The position numbers were made by a program, and so were the translations under genes. Shown one piece after another: positions 8,876-20,824 of a stretch of DNA of 64,000 nucleotides. The stretch comes from Siphonodentalium dalli. Its lineage: Eukaryota > Mollusca > Scaphopoda > Gadilida > Siphonodentaliidae. The DNA lies in the NCBI GenBank assembly GCA_032622095.1, contig CP136063.1, positions 269,137,426 to 269,201,425 of the forward strand, written 5' to 3'. Below the pieces are notes generated by a model, which made no database searches, had not been told where the DNA came from, and worked only from the letters and a program-made list of their open reading frames with translations. The stretch's first letter is position 1, and every line of letters begins with the position of its first letter.

Positions 8876-10162
8876 GTGAATCCAACGAGACCCCTATTCT
8901 TCTCTGAAGGACTACAACTTGTATTGGAAAATAACATTTTGTTCTTCAACGACAGATTCTATCGACAAATAACTGGTACTGCTATGGGCACTAAAGTAGC
9001 CACAACTTATGCAAATCTAAAAGTGGGATATCTAGAAGCAAAATTGCACGAGATCATGTCCAACAAATTCGACGATTCATATGCAACATATATACGACAA
9101 TCGTGGAAACGTTATATTGATGACTGCTTTCTCATTTGGGACCCAACTCAAGGGGACTTGAATGAATTCCACAATATCCTCAACTCACTAAATCCGGCAA
9201 TACAATTCACGATAGAAACCGACAATAATGAGTTGCCATTCCTGGATGTCCTCGTGAAAAAATCAGCAGAACGAATCACGACGGATATTTACTATAAACC
9301 TACCGACACGCATCAGTATTTAAACTTTAAGTCGTGTCATCCATCACACACTAAACGGAATGTTCCGTATTGCCTCGCACGGAGGGTTTGTACTATTGTG
9401 GACGATATCGCGCAGAGAAACATCCGACTGGAGGAACTCCGGACATTCCTCTTGGCACAAGAATACCGGAAAAAACTAATTGATAATGGTATTGTTGAAG
9501 CCAAGAAAATTCCTCTCATAGAGCTCCGCACAGACAAAACTAAAGAATGCAATCCCGATCTCATACCATTTGTGGTTACACACAATCCTCGCCATCCAAA
9601 TGTTATGCAAACGGCTACATCATTGATACCAATGCTTCACAAAAGTCCAAAGATGAAGCAATTGGTAAAAACTGATCACTTACTACAGAGCAAGCGACAG
9701 CCTTGGAATATAAAAAAGATTCTAACACGAGCCAAGTTTGACAGTGGTGAAAAACGAGATAAAGAAATCACCAAATGTGGCGACCCCAGATGCGGGACAT
9801 GTTTCTGTATATTAACCGGGACACACTTCCTATTAAAGAATGGACAAGATGTTCGCCCTAATGAAGACATGGACTGCAAATCCCAAAATCTAATTTACGT
9901 TATAATATGTTCGGGATGTAGGGAATTCTATGTTGGAGAGACGGGAAATTCCCTTGTGGAAAGAACACGGATCCACCGCTCGCAGATCCAACATCCGCCA
10001 TTACGGATGATTCCCTTAAGTGGACAGCTCGATGACTGTGGCGGTAAATCCTTCCGGATTTTCCCATTACACAAGATGATGGAAGTCAGCAGATTCAAAA
10101 GACTTCAAAAGGAAGAAAAATTCCGGAAGCTTTTGAATCCGAAACTAAACTCCATCACTTAA
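8876..10162 (+). CDS. Penelope-like element reverse transcriptase with GIY-YIG endonuclease (5'-truncated)
   Basis: 428 codons open to the TAA at 10160-10162. The frame opens at a GTG after a stop, so the true start is missing. QITGTAMGT (31-39) and the catalytic YIDD (80-83) are RT motifs; PFLDV (121-125) and the YYKPTDTHQYL segment (139-149) are typical of Penelope-like RTs. A Cys cluster CGDPRCGTC (301-309) precedes a GIY-YIG nuclease: YVI (341-343), FYVGETG (351-357), Arg365 and His367. Penelope RTs plus nuclease usually exceed 600 residues, so the fingers region and N-terminus are lost. RT and nuclease act together in target-primed insertion. The remaining frame is uninterrupted, suggesting a fairly recent insertion, but it cannot be an active copy. 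Confidence 0.9.
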   Translation: MNPTRPLFFSEGLQLVLENNILFFNDRFYRQITGTAMGTKVATTYANLKVGYLEAKLHEIMSNKFDDSYATYIRQSWKRYIDDCFLIWDPTQGDLNEFHNILNSLNPAIQFTIETDNNELPFLDVLVKKSAERITTDIYYKPTDTHQYLNFKSCHPSHTKRNVPYCLARRVCTIVDDIAQRNIRLEELRTFLLAQEYRKKLIDNGIVEAKKIPLIELRTDKTKECNPDLIPFVVTHNPRHPNVMQTATSLIPMLHKSPKMKQLVKTDHLLQSKRQPWNIKKILTRAKFDSGEKRDKEITKCGDPRCGTCFCILTGTHFLLKNGQDVRPNEDMDCKSQNLIYVIICSGCREFYVGETGNSLVERTRIHRSQIQHPPLRMIPLSGQLDDCGGKSFRIFPLHKMMEVSRFKRLQKEEKFRKLLNPKLNSIT

Positions 10163-10487
10163 TCATGGCGTCACCTACCAACCTCCCGGAAGTGACGTCA
10201 CAATACAAAATAAAAATGGCGGAACCTGAAGATCGGCCCTGAAGCCGTGAAAGGCCTAGTTTTAAAGCCAAATGATGTGTTTGTGTTTTTAATCACATGT
10301 TATCTATATATAAGCTATATATATATTTAATTTGTTGTACTAATTGTAACATGTTCTATATATATTGCGTTATGATATATTGCCTGAATAAAAACATTTA
10401 AATAATCCGGACAGTGTACTCAGAGTAACCACACCAAAATTGGTTGAATCGGTTCAGGAGTCTGGGCGAAATATCGCGAAAATACGA
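10163..10487 (+). other. 3' untranslated region and end of the Penelope-like element
   Basis: AATAAA at 10387-10392 lies 225 bp past the stop, within an AT-rich stretch with repeated TATATA. A GGCC-flanked CCTGAAG...GTGAAAGGCC segment near 10234-10257 faintly resembles the CTGANGA/GAAA core of hammerhead-type motifs reported in Penelope-like elements, but the inner stem is missing. The element probably ends near 10400; the rest up to the satellite is unassigned. Confidence 0.5.
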
Positions 10488-12586
10488 GATTGACTATTTC
10501 GAGTACCAGGAACGGAACGAGGAACAGGAACGAGTTCCGAGTAACATAATGACTATTTCGAGTAACAGGAACAAAGATTTTAGCTCACATTTCTCGCGTT
10601 TTGCGAAATGTAACGATGCATATTATACATCATTCGAAAGGTTAGCATATCCACTTCATTAATATTGCAACATTTAGACACTAATATTGCGAACAAAGCG
10701 TACAATTGGTCAGGAACGGCGAGCGTTGAATAAGAAATTAGCTAAAAACGAAAAAATCCGAGTACCCGGAATGAGGAAGAGAGATATAAGCTCATATTTC
10801 TCGTGTGTTACGCTATGTAACAATACATATTATTCATCATTTGAAAGGTTAGCATCTTCCCTTCCTTAATATAGCAACATTTTATACACTAATGTTGCGA
10901 ACAAAGTGTTCAATTGGCCAGGAATGGCGAGCGTTGAATAAGAAATTAGCTAAAAACGGGAATCAGGAACAGAGATATAAGCGCATATTACTCGCGTTTT
11001 ACGCTATATAAAAATAAATATTATACGTCATTCGAAAGGTTAGCATCTACCCTTCATCAATATTGCAACATGTAGACACCACTTTTGCGAACAAAGCGTA
11101 CAATTGGCCAGGAACGGCGAGCGTTGAATAAGAAATTAGCTAAAAACGGGAAATATCCGACTAACAGGAATCAGGAACAGAGTGTAAGCTCACATTTCTC
11201 GCGTTTTACTCTATGTAAAAATACATATTATACATCATTCGAAAGGTTAGCATCTTCCCTTCCTTAATATTGCAATATTTAAACACTAATGTTGCGAACA
11301 AAGCGTACAATTGGCCAGGAACGGCGAGCGTTGAATAAGAAATTAGCTAAAAACGGGGAAAAATCCGACTAACAGGAATCAGGAACAGAGATATAAGCGC
11401 ATATTAATCGCGTTTTACGCTATGTAAAAATACATATTATACGTCATTCGAAGGTTAGCATCTTCCCTTCATTAATATTGCAACATGTAGACACTACTTT
11501 TGCGAACAGATCGTACAATTGGCCAGGAACGGCGAGCGTTGAATAAGAAATTAGCTAAACACGGGACAAAAATCGGAGTAACCGGAATCAGGAACAGAGA
11601 TATAAGCGCATATTACTCGCGTTTTACGCTATGTAACAATACATGTCATACATCATTCGAAAGGTTAGCATCTTCCCTCCCTTAATCTTGCAACATTTAG
11701 ACACTACTGTTGCGAACAAAGCGTACAATTGGCCAGGAACGTCGAGCGTTGAATAAGAAATTAGCTAAAAACGGGGAAAAATCCGAGTACCTGGATTGAG
11801 GAACAGAGATATAAGCTCATATTTCTCGCGTGTTACGCTATGTAACAATACATATTATACATCATTCGAAAGGTTAGCATCTTCCCTTCATTAATATTGC
11901 AACATTTAGACACTACTTTTGCGAACAAAGCGTACAATTGGCCAGGAACGGCGAGCGTTGAATCGGAAATTAGCTAAAAACGGTAAAAAATCCGAGTAAC
12001 CGGAATCAGGAACAGAGATATAAGCGCATATTACTCACTTTTTCCGCTATGTAACAATACATGTCATACATCATTCGAAAGGTAAGCATCTTCCCTTCAT
12101 TAATATTGCAACATTTAGACACTAATGTTGCGAACAAAGCGTACAATTGGCCAGGAACGGCGAGCGTTGAATAAGAAATTAGCTTAAAACGGGAAAAAAT
12201 CCTAGTAACAGGAATCAGGAACAGAGTGTAAGCTCACATTTCTCGCGTTTTACGCTATGTAAAAATAAATATTATACATCATTCGAAAGGTTAGCATCTC
12301 CCCTTCATTAATATTGCAACATTTAGACACTACTTTTGCGAACAAGGCGTACAATTGGCCAGGAATCAGAAATTAGCTAAAAACGGGCAAAAATCCGACT
12401 AACAGGAATCATGAACAGAGATATAAGCGCATATTACTCGCGTTTTACGCTATGTAAAAATACATATTATACATCAGTCGAAAGGTTAGCATCTCCCTTT
12501 CATTAATATGGCAACATTTAGACACTACTTTTGCGAACAAAGCGTACAATTGGCCAGGAACGGCGAGCGTTGAATAAGAAATTAGC
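10488..12586 (+). repeat. ~208-bp satellite array (forward)
   Basis: The landmark CAATTGGCCAGG recurs near 10703 (variant), 10911, 11101, 11308, 11516, 11726, 11935, 12144, 12352 and 12547, mostly 207-210 bp apart, with two short units (190 and 195 bp). Each unit also contains GAAATTAGCTAAAAACGGG, a GAATCAGGAACAGAGATATAAGC region and TCATTCGAAAGGTTAGCATC. The outer edge has GATTGACTATTTCGAGTA (10488) and repeated CAGGAACGAGGAACAGG text, which reappears inverted at the outer edge of the array at 28150-29107. The 60-codon open frames in each unit are repeat by-products. Confidence 0.95.
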
Positions 12587-13258
12587 ACCCGAAGAACGTA
12601 ACTTATTCGGGACACACTATAAAGTGTATGCCGAGGCCGGCTCCAAATAAAAGGTGTAAACGGGGTGTTTTGTGGCGTTTGCTCTGTTGTTTCTAAATGG
12701 ATATTAATGAAATTTGGTGTATATGTCCGGACTGGGACATGGAATAGAATGACGTTTGAATTGTTTTTAAATTCACAAATTTGTTGATTTTATTCCACTT
12801 TTTTGTTCTGAAACACACTATAAAGTGTAAACGACCGGCTCCAATTAAAAGGTGTAAGCGGCATATGTGCTTAGTGATATAGGTAATCGGATTAACTAAC
12901 TGACGACTATAGACCATTATTATTGGGTGTTTTGTATCACTTGAGGGTTTTTGGGGAAATAATAATTTAGAAAGTGAAATACATGATAAAATAAATTTAT
13001 TTTATTTTAAACGATAACTTTATTTAATCATAATACATATATAATAAACACATAAAATATAATAACAAACATGAGACATACATGAAATTCAACGATATTC
13101 ATCATACAGGTTATATGCGAAATTAATATTCAAATAGTGGTATCGGTATCAAGCCCCAAGGTCCGACCACGTAACCATCGCCTTCCGTATATAAGATACG
13201 GGCCAATGCCGTTGACAAAGCAATGGCGACAATATGGAGACGATACCGAGACAACTAT
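12587..13258. other. Array border and AT-rich unassigned DNA
   Basis: 12587-12660 carries the border text CACCCGAAGAACGTAACTTA, then a short palindromic ACACACTATAAAGTGT and CCGGCTCCAA. A second copy of the latter is at 12822-12860. The same border is found inverted at 26050-26130 and 28130-28190. 12870-13258 is AT-rich with nothing recognised. Confidence 0.55.
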
Positions 13259-14150
13259 CTGAATAATATGATCGTACGTGACACGTAATGGAGAAACCAC
13301 CAAGTTGATCATTAAGTTCAATGTTACAATAATTATAGGATGTACCATACAGGGTACTGCATGTGCTACACCACTCGGAGAAATGTCATGCTAGAACTTG
13401 GATTAATATATTCGTAATCGTATATAGTCACCAATAGCCGGGTTAGTGTGGTCGTGGTACGCAAAAAAAGGGGTCAACCCAGAAGAAATTGGTATAGAAG
13501 CGATCTCGGTGTCATTCAACCCGGGAGAATCTCTGCTACAACATATCCAAAATCCGCTAAAATCCGCTTTGGGCAAAATCCAGGATCCAAGATGGCGTCC
13601 AACATGGCCGCCATTAGTCAAAAGAGATTCTGACTGAGATTAATTCGACATAATGAGAACAAATGTTGCCATATTAATACAAATGTATACATTTTTGCGA
13701 AGGTAAAGTATTATGCCACATATCTATAGAAAAAATGAAACCCCTCGCCCCAGATGGCTGCCAAAATGGTGGCCTAAACTCGAAAATTTGAAATTTTTGC
13801 CTAATATCTTAAAGATCAATTCCTGTTGTTTGATAATGGTTCAGACTGGCGACATTGATTAGTCATATTCATGTTATTTCATCATTGGAGCAATGAAAGA
13901 TACCATAAATGGGGTCCCAGACTCATATACACCCTCAAAAATTTGATTTTACAGAACGCGGTATAAAATTCCACAAATATCGCCATTGGAATTCCAGTCG
14001 TATATCAACAAGAAATGGACAGAACTGTACAATGTAATTTGGGCATACCATTATCTATAATTGCTCCAATTCAATGAAACCCAAATTGGCGCTTTGTCTT
14101 AAAATGGCTGCCAAAATGGCGGTCAAAATAAGGAAAATGGCAGATATTTA

Positions 14151-17042
14151 GAATGGTCGTCAGAGGGTTAGACCCAGAAGGAATTGGTAAAGAAACGGTT
14201 TTGTTGTCATTCGACGCGGGAGAATCTCGTGTATAACATATCCAATATCCGCTAAAATCCGCTTTTGGGAAAATACAGAATTCAAGATGGCGTCCAACAT
14301 GGTCGCCAATAATAATGAAAATGGCAAATATGTAGTTATTCACGAAAACCCATTCGACAAAACGCCAATTCGGCACCAATACACATCATTGATTGAAATC
14401 AATGTTTTTTGTGGGTATGAGTAGCCAATCACGATTCAAAATGCTAAGATGGCTACCAAAATGGCCACCGAAAATTGTCGAAATTTAAGTTCTGTTCAGA
14501 GGAAAGCCGAAACAATTGTGAGCTAACGATGACAGACCTATTAAACATGTTGCCAATAATCTACTACCACAATCAGTTCAGCCCGAAATGTTCCAACTAA
14601 GCAGTATCTACTGCAGGAACCAACACGATGTCCACTTATTACGAGGGACTATCTGGAAATTAATTAAAAATAAATTAAATTGCTACGAATCTGGATTATT
14701 TGAAAACACAGTGTCAACATTTCTACTTAATAACGACTATTCGGAACATCAATTATATGGGCATCGGTGGTCTAGTACGGAAGAATCAGGCTATAATAGG
14801 TTTTCCAGTGCTGGCGAAAGTGAAAAGGACAGGAGGGAAAAGCGAATAATCTGGGGTTTACTTAATTGGTGGGCAAGTTGGTTATCGGAGCTGGAGAGTT
14901 TCAAAGTAACATTATTTTCTTCAATATCAAGAGGAAAAATGAAAATTCGCACGTACATTGTATACCCTTCACACTTTATGTGACAATTCCTTGTCATGCG
15001 ATTGTGGGTATATACATGTGGATAGAAACATTCTAGTACATATATAGACGCACCTATATCTTCTACACATTTAGTGAATTTAATCAATGATATGTAGACA
15101 CAATGTGCGTCACGGCTGGATCTGACCCGTATGCGTAAAGGTATCAACCATTTAGCTTGATTAACTGGCATTTCAAGGTTGTCATTGGATAGAAATGCCA
15201 CATGAAGATGGTGATTAACAACATGTTTGTCTAAGAAATGTGAACAATGAACATGTTATTTTCCGGATGTTAGACAATCAAACTGCCACATAAGGCGTTC
15301 ATCCATGCTCATCAGAGCACGAACTATGTGCAAATTAATGACACGAAACTATTTCATGCGGACGACGTGCTCTAGACCTACATCCAACGTCATTTCCTAT
15401 TAACTTTTATTGTTTGTACGGACGGTTTCGAGGTTTGAAAATCCCGCTTGTCCAAGAAAACCTCCACATACTTACGGAGTCGATGTGTAAACAATGTATG
15501 GGAATAGTTTCTTCATACATATATAGATTTGGCACACGTATTTTCTAGAACATAAGATATCACCATTTACCGGAGAGTTGATATCTGGGAAGAGATCAGA
15601 GTAAAACTACTTTTCTTACATGTCGAAATGGGGAATCCATGGGCTACATTTAGTTCCAGCTTGAAACTTGAAATGATGGCCGAGCCCGAATAGTTAATAT
15701 TTCGTCGCATCAGTGCTATAATGTAACCCACATTTTCAACTTTCCGAGAAAATGAAGGTTGAAGTTTTAAGACAACATTTCTCCTAATGTTGACAAAGCA
15801 TGACGTATTTATCCCAATGAAAACTGACATTAGCTGTTCATTGAACCACATATTGTTTTCTGTTTATTCCCTCGTTTTCTTTTAAAAAGCAATAGCTTGT
15901 TTGGAGATATGACATTTTGCGTATGCCAGCGACGATTCGTTTCCGTGCTATAATGAAGTTGTGCTAATAAATGCAGATTAAGCTAAATATGGTGGGAATC
16001 GCATGTGTCTATGAACTAAAAAGTGCCTATTCTACACTATGAAAATTCACCCATGTGCATCATCATACCGAAATGTGTGGAACAATCACAAAATTTAAAT
16101 CACCAAATGATCACGCGACTAACATGGAGATACTGCCACATAGCACACATTTTAGAATTCACAAACACAAAACAGAAGTCACGTGGACAACCTGAAGCGT
16201 CCGATTGGCTGCTGTTGGACATACGACCTCATAGTACGAATAATTGTAAAGATCGCTGTATATACGACATTTGCTTCACTGGTTTGTGCGAATATTTGTC
16301 ATCCAATGCAAGGACAGTTTGGCCCATCGGATTGGATTTTTTCTCACGATTCGAATGGTATCAAATACTCATTTCCCGCCATAATGGATATACGACATTA
16401 TAGCACTGACGAGTCGAGATTTTGTCAACCCGCGGGAAGCCACCAAAAGATTGAAAATAAATAGTTTTGATGTATATGAGCCACATACATGTATATGAGC
16501 CAACTATCAACTGCATCCACCACTCACAACTTCCATTATGTGATAAGCTGGGCAGAGTCTACCATTTTCGTTTTGGAAGCCATATTAGATAAAATTTATT
16601 GTTTCTTTTGGTCTATTTGAGATGGAATGTTCACAAATAAAAGAAACGATCAATTATTTTGTAGACAAGATCTGCTCATCCCTAAATATCAAATGTGACC
16701 AGAACCCCAAAGTCGATTTTGGTTAAATTTCATACCGCATTCGTTATAACTTATTAGTGAAGGACCGGAGTAAACTATGATCTAATCTATTAGAAATGTC
16801 ATTGCTGTAATGATCAGTTGACACGATCATTGAAAGAATATACCCATTGTTTCCCAGTTCAGAGAGCAACAGGTGATAAACAGAAGTGATAGAAAATAGT
16901 ATTTTTCACATCGGGTGGCCATTTTTGGTACTGATTTTTAAGTTTTTACATAGAGCTAGCATAATGGCATTGAGGTATTCATTCGTATTTATTTAGTCAA
17001 TTTTATTCATAATACTTATAATGGATTGAATGACACTGTGAT
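14151..17042. other. Interior of the foldback element, no recognised gene
   Basis: 2.9 kb of AT-rich DNA. The longest frames (131 codons at 14588-14983 plus, 136 codons at 14791-15201 minus) overlap each other and show no motif or domain I know. There are no zinc-knuckle, DDE or other transposase signatures that I can see. The sequence is single-copy within the window apart from the 14155-14330 repeat. Confidence 0.5.
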
Positions 17043-17738
17043 CAATATCCGCCATTTTCCATATTTTGACCGCCATTTTGGCAGTCATTTTGAGACAAAG
17101 CGCCAATTTGGGTTTCATTGAATTGGAGTATTATAGATATTGGTATGCCCAACTTACATTGTACAGTTCTGTCCATTTCTTGGTGATATATGACTGTAAT
17201 CACAATGGAGAGTTTTGTGGAATGTTATACCGCGTTCTGTAAAATCGAATTTTTGAGGGTGTAGATGAGTCTGGGACCCCATTTATGGTATCTTTCATTG
17301 CTCCAATGATGAATTAACATGAATATGACTAATCAATGTCGCCGGTCTGAACCATTATCAAACAACAGGAATTGATCTTTAAGATATTAGGCAAAAACTT
17401 CAAATGTTCGAGTTTAGGCCGCCATTTTGGCGGCCATCTGGGACGATGGGTTCCATTTTTGCCATAAACAGGTGGCTCAACATTTTACCTTTGCAAAAAT
17501 GTATACATTTGTATACATATGACAACATTTGTTCTCACTGTTATCGAATTAATCTCAGTCAGAGTATCTTTTGACTAACGGCAGCCTTGTTGGACGCCAT
17601 CTTGGATCCTGAATTTTGCCCAAAGCGGATTTTAGCGGATTTTGGATATGTTATTCACGAGATTCTCCCGCGTCGAATGACACCAAAACCGATTCTATAC
17701 CAATTTATTCCGGGTCGAACCCTCTGACGACCACACTA

Positions 17739-18055
17739 GGTTACTACCGTAGTAACGGACATTGCCCATCTAGTGAACTATTCAAACCCAGCATTAAAAT
17801 CATGGTTATGATCAGTCCAAACATATGAGTAAAGTTCGAACATAAGATAATAATAGCTGAGAACCTGGTGCGAATTGAACTGTGGTGGGGCCTCAAGCAT
17901 ATCTACCCCTGCACGTCATAAAAGAATTATGCCATGAAATGGCATAAGTGGCTTGAGGATGGAAGTGAACCATCATCCCACAGTGAAATCAACCAGGCCT
18001 GTTTGGGTTTGAATAGTTCACTAGATAGGCAATGTCAGGTACTACGGTAGTAACC
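17739..18055. mobile_element. 317-bp palindromic MITE inserted in a foldback arm
   Basis: The ends GGTTACTACCGTAGTAAC and ...TACGGTAGTAACC are inverted, continuing through a CATCTAGTGAACTATTCAAA-type stretch and its reverse complement near 18010-18035. The opposite foldback arm (around 13435-13446, reading ccgggTTAgtgtgg) is the uninterrupted empty site. The junctions fit insertion at a TA dinucleotide. A related copy is at 31389-31703. Confidence 0.8.
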
Positions 18056-18168
18056 CGGCTATTGGTGACTATATACGATTACGAATATATCAATTCAAGT
18101 TCTAACATGGTATTTTAGTGTGATGACACAGACATTCCTCCGAGTGGTGTAGCACATGTAGTACCCTG

Positions 18169-18170
<2 letters not shown>

Positions 18171-18216
<46 letters not shown>
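18171..18216. repeat. (AT)n microsatellite
   Basis: TATATA run directly after the foldback element end. A shorter one is at the equivalent place in copy B (31819-31842). Confidence 0.9.
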
Positions 18217-18218
<2 letters not shown>

Positions 18219-18835
18219 AGCAGAAGTTTCCTTAGAATTAATGGATGGAAATGGAATGCCTCTAATATTTGTATTATTTGAGTCGGACATATATTACCTA
18301 GCTGCAGGCAATCAATGCAATACGTGTAAACTATGTAGAAAAATAAATTATTGAATAAAGTGTAGTGAATATGATGCGTCACTTTAATATTTGAGTCGGA
18401 CATAGCTTACGTTACCTGAAGGCAATCAATGCAATAAGTGATGTAGAAACAGAAATTATTGAATGAAGTGTAATGAATATGAAGCGTCATTTTAATGCAA
18501 TATCGATTGGGAGGAAGAGAAATGTCACTTTAATAGTTAACAATTATATACATATATAATTATAGATTATCCCCATTGAAGACGATCAATGCAATGACCA
18601 GTGTAGGAATGGAAAAAAAATGTTGCCTGAATGAATCGATGTGTGAACATAAAGTCTCACTTTAATGAAATGTTGAGATGATGGAATCAACGATGAATTT
18701 GCAATTTCTGTAATGATGAAATTGGTTCACATACCGGTATACATGTATATGCAGCTGAAAATGTGAATTGACTGAAATGTAATTATGAAAGTGTCAATGA
18801 CACTGTAGCTCAATGAGGAAAGGGAATAATTTCAT
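18217..18835. other. Repeat-element leader before the minisatellite (copy A)
   Basis: Contains partial direct repeats of TTTGAGTCGGACAT (18279 and 18390) with GCAATCAATGCAATA near each, and AATGAAGTGTAATGAATATG. The equivalent in copy B is 31843-32290. No gene is supported. Confidence 0.5.
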
Positions 18836-20320
18836 GTGTTACAGTTAATGGAGCGATTAGGAATGTGGAAAGTTGAAATGCCTAGTTATGCAAAGATTAA
18901 AATCCAAGATGGCCACGACAGCCATTTTTTTTTTTGCCAAATGACACAAAAAAAGACTCCTTCCTATTTACATGTCATTGTTAACATCCTTCACAAATGT
19001 CATGATGATCCGACAAAAGATACGACCTGTAGCCCGTGTCAAAGGATTTAGTCGTGTAAAGAGTAAAATACAAGATGGCTGCTGGCGACCAGGTTTCTTG
19101 GTTGAATTCAAAATGAATCTTTTCTCATCTACATGTAATTGTTAACATCCATTACAAATCTCATGATGATTGGACCAAAGATTCGACTTGTAGCCCTTGA
19201 CAAAGAATTTAGTCATGCAAATAGTATAATCCAAGATGGCTGCTGGCGGCCATGTTTTTGGCCGAACAACCCCAAAATTACTCATTTCCCATCTACATGT
19301 CCATTTTAACATCCATGACAAATTTAATAATGATCCGACAAAAGATACGACCTGTGGCCCGTGCTAATGGATTTAATTTTGAAATCCAAGATGACCGCTG
19401 ACGGCCACGTTTTCTGGCCAAATCACCCCAAAATGACTCACTCCCATCCACATGTCAACATCAACATTCATGACAAATTTCATAATGATCTAACCAAAGT
19501 AAGGACCTGTAGCCTGTGCCAAAGGATTTAGTCATGGAAAGAGTAAAATCCAAGATGGCTGCTGGTGGCCATGTTTTTTTGGTCAAACTACCCCAAAATG
19601 ACTCGTTCACATCTACATGTCAATGTCATCTACATGTCAATAGCCATGACAAATATCATATTGATATGACCAAATGTACAACCTAGAGCCTGTGCTGAAG
19701 GATTTAGTCAAGCAAAGAGTAAAATCCAAGATGTATTTTGGCCGAATGACCACAAAACAGCTCGTTCCCATCTACATGTCATTGTTAACACCAATGACAA
19801 ATTTCATGAAGATCCGACCAAAGCTACGACCTGTAGCCCGCGCCATGGATTTAGTCATGCAAAGAGTAAAATCCAAGGTGGCTGCTGGCGGCCATGTTTT
19901 TTGACTGAATGACACCAAAAGGATTCTTTCCAATCTACATGTCGTTGTTAACATCCATGACAAATTGTATGAAGATCCTACCAAAGCTACGACCTGTAGC
20001 CCGCGCCAAAGGATTTAGTCATGCAAAGAGTAAAATCAAAGATGGCTGCTGGCGGCCATGTTTTTTGGTGGAACAACCACAAAATGACTCGTTAACATCA
20101 ATGATAAATTTCATGATGATCAGACAAACAGTAAGACATGTAGACCGCGCCAATTGATTTAGTTTTGAAATCCAAGATGGCTGTCAGCCGCCATGTTTTT
20201 TGGCCAATGACCCAAAATGACTTGTTCCCATCTACATGTCAATGTCAACATTCATGACAAATTTGATAAAGATCAGACCAAAGGTACGACCTGTAGCCCG
20301 CGCCAAAGGAAATTGTTGAC
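18836..20320 (+). repeat. ~160-bp minisatellite array (AAGATGGCTGCTGGCGGCCATG type), copy A
   Basis: About nine diverged units, each with AAAATCCAAGATGGCTGCTG, a ccaAAATGACTCGTTCCCATC stretch, CATGACAAATTTCAT and GACCTGTAGCCCGTGCCAAA. Units are 150-170 bp. The same unit forms the arrays at 32290-35430 (same orientation) and, inverted, in every unit of the macrosatellite after 52.3 kb. Many short open frames arise here by chance. Confidence 0.9.
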
Positions 20321-20824
20321 GGACACACACACGCACACATGGACGTCGTTGAGCTAATAATGAATATGTGATGTGTCGCTTTTAATGAATTGGCAATGAC
20401 AGCAGTATGGAAACAGTCACTGTGGTGGAGTTACGATACATGCCGTTAGGTTATGATACACGGTCTACAGCCCTACAGGTATTAGCGGGTTGTCACACCA
20501 GACGTTGAAGAAAATTATGATATATGTCCATGAGGATCTTTTTAAAGATTGGGTACGTGTTGGCGCTGGGTATAGCTGTTAAAACAGTCACATCTGTTAA
20601 AACAGCCATAAACAGAATTAATATTATAAACAAACCTTGTTCTTATACCAATCATAAATACATGTATCACATTAATTTCAGCATGTTGTTATGTTAGTAC
20701 TTTGTGTTACATTGTATGTAAGCAAACGTCATCTTATGTAAACAAACAGTACATCCACCTGTACATGTATGTAAAGAGTATGCAATAAGCAAAACACTCA
20801 ACACCGAGTAGACCCCCACTGCAT
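20321..20824. other. Element tail and following duplicated DNA (copy A)
   Basis: ACACACACGCACACATGG marks the degraded end of the minisatellite element; the hairpin seen in copy B at 35454-35483 is mostly lost here and only TTGAGCTAATAATG remains. The rest is diverged copy of 35484-35934 with no gene. Confidence 0.5.

Larger units (their letters stand above)
13348..18170. mobile_element. Foldback-type DNA element with ~0.8 kb terminal inverted repeats
   Basis: The ends TACAGGGTA / TACCCTGTA open inverted repeats covering 13348-14150 and 17043-18170. After removing a 317-bp insertion in the right arm (17739-18055) the arms are equal in length. The arms contain several ccAAGATGGCGTCCAACATGG-type segments, and 13446-13620 is repeated directly at 14155-14330. 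The shorter element at 31276-31818 has the same ends. No transposase is recognisable between the arms, so it is probably non-autonomous. Confidence 0.8.

Noticed and set aside
14588-15201. 131- and 136-codon frames inside the foldback element as a transposase
   Set aside because: They overlap on opposite strands and contain no catalytic or DNA-binding motif.
18836-20320. Series of 60-80 codon frames in the minisatellite
   Set aside because: They follow the repeat unit, occur on both strands and change frame from unit to unit.
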